A DNA stretch of 52,252 nt from Candidatus Gastranaerophilales bacterium. Its GTDB lineage: Bacteria > Cyanobacteriota > Vampirovibrionia > Gastranaerophilales > Gastranaerophilaceae. Each line of letters begins with the position of its first letter. The first letter of the stretch is position 1. The position numbers and the translations under genes are program-made. The stretch is taken from contig CALUWB010000006.1 in the NCBI GenBank assembly GCA_944324375.1, forward strand, positions 1-52,252, read 5' to 3'. This document shows, piece after piece, positions 52,213 to 52,252 of this stretch. The notes beneath the pieces are model-generated. The model saw nothing but the letters and a program-made list of their open reading frames with translations. It did no database searches and had not been told where the DNA came from.

Positions 52213-52252
52213 AAGTTAATCATGGTCTAATTAACTTATTTTTATTCTTTTT
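52213..52252 (+). terminator. Terminator at the window end
   Basis: AAGTTAAT / ATTAACTT with a 9-nt loop, then TATTTTTATTCTTTTT on the plus strand; on the minus strand TTTTTAAAT follows. Confidence 0.6.

Larger units (their letters stand above)
52081..52252 (+). ncRNA. Hairpin-rich non-coding segment, possible small RNA or leader
   Basis: No gene. It holds consecutive stem-loops: TCCTCC-TTC-GGAGGA (52082-52096); CTCTAC/GTAGAG with inner GAATGAT/ATCATTC (52100-52135); GTGC-GTA-GCAC (52141-52151); a GGCTT/AAGCC hairpin (52160-52177); and a terminator at 52213-52252. On the plus strand it could be a ~170-nt structured RNA. On the minus strand it could be a leader of the L,D-transpeptidase gene. 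I cannot match it to a known RNA class. Confidence 0.3.

Noticed and set aside
1-52252. tRNA genes, rRNA, insertion sequences, prophage and att sites
   Set aside because: I found no cloverleaf with a GGTTCGAATC-type T-arm, no transposase or integrase, and no long terminal inverted repeats.

Overview
This is a low-GC, densely coded bacterial chromosome segment. Its content suggests a non-photosynthetic relative of the cyanobacteria, most likely Gastranaerophilales ('Melainabacteria', Vampirovibrionia) from a gut. Reasons: strong A/T bias; Gram-negative envelope genes (Skp/OmpH, TolC, HlyD, an L,D-transpeptidase); ThyX-type thymidylate synthesis; flagellar genes; and many lineage-restricted proteins. 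Taxonomy is inferred from gene content and was not checked against a database. I saw no tRNA, rRNA, insertion sequence, prophage or CRISPR array.

Layout. 1-5079: a giant multidomain protein with nine helical repeats, a zinc-metalloprotease motif and a kinase-like C-terminus. 5.1-7.9 kb: small exported and unknown proteins. 7.9-16.7 kb: proteins sharing an unusual N-terminus (MG-x-A-x-SQ-x-R-x-x-x-LT-x-RK), including a 572/579-aa tandem pair, a Gly/Ala/Ser-rich companion, a decayed companion copy, and a 453-aa relative with a textbook sigma-28 promoter; fusA lies among them. 16.8-21.7 kb: a small wHTH gene, then a minus-strand operon TPR protein, GGDEF cyclase, tsaE, tsaB, methyltransferase. 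21.9-26.4 kb: rpsT, rqcH, a degenerate class III cyclase, thyX, rpmE. 26.5-28.0 kb: trpR-like/trpB operon with twin operators. 28.1-33.7 kb: rlmH, an orphan response regulator, a membrane protein, a CCA/poly(A)-type nucleotidyltransferase and a uridine-kinase-like protein. 34.0-37.0 kb: fliJ-like, fliK-like (sigma-28 promoter) and flgG/F-like genes. 37.1-39.7 kb: PPC-domain protein, HAD phosphatase, small protein, ilvE. 39.8-42.9 kb: MarR regulator, EmrA-like adaptor and divergent TolC gene. 43.0-52.2 kb: dciA-like, nrnA, brkB-like, a Cys-rich secreted protein, glyS, an AbrB-like protein, peroxiredoxin, an exported TreS-like GH13 enzyme, an unknown protein, an L,D-transpeptidase, and a hairpin-rich non-coding end.

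How it fits together. Most identified genes are housekeeping (translation, tRNA t6A synthesis, rRNA methylation, ribosome rescue). The most interesting signal links the unknown MG-x-A-x-SQ family to the flagellar system: the 453-aa member and the fliK-like gene have near-identical sigma-28 promoters. Family members have helical ends around a variable middle, an arrangement like axial filament or type III export substrates. The tandem copies come from duplication of a two-gene unit, with one companion gene since lost. The giant metalloprotease/kinase-like protein is a second candidate for an undescribed, possibly host-directed, effector.
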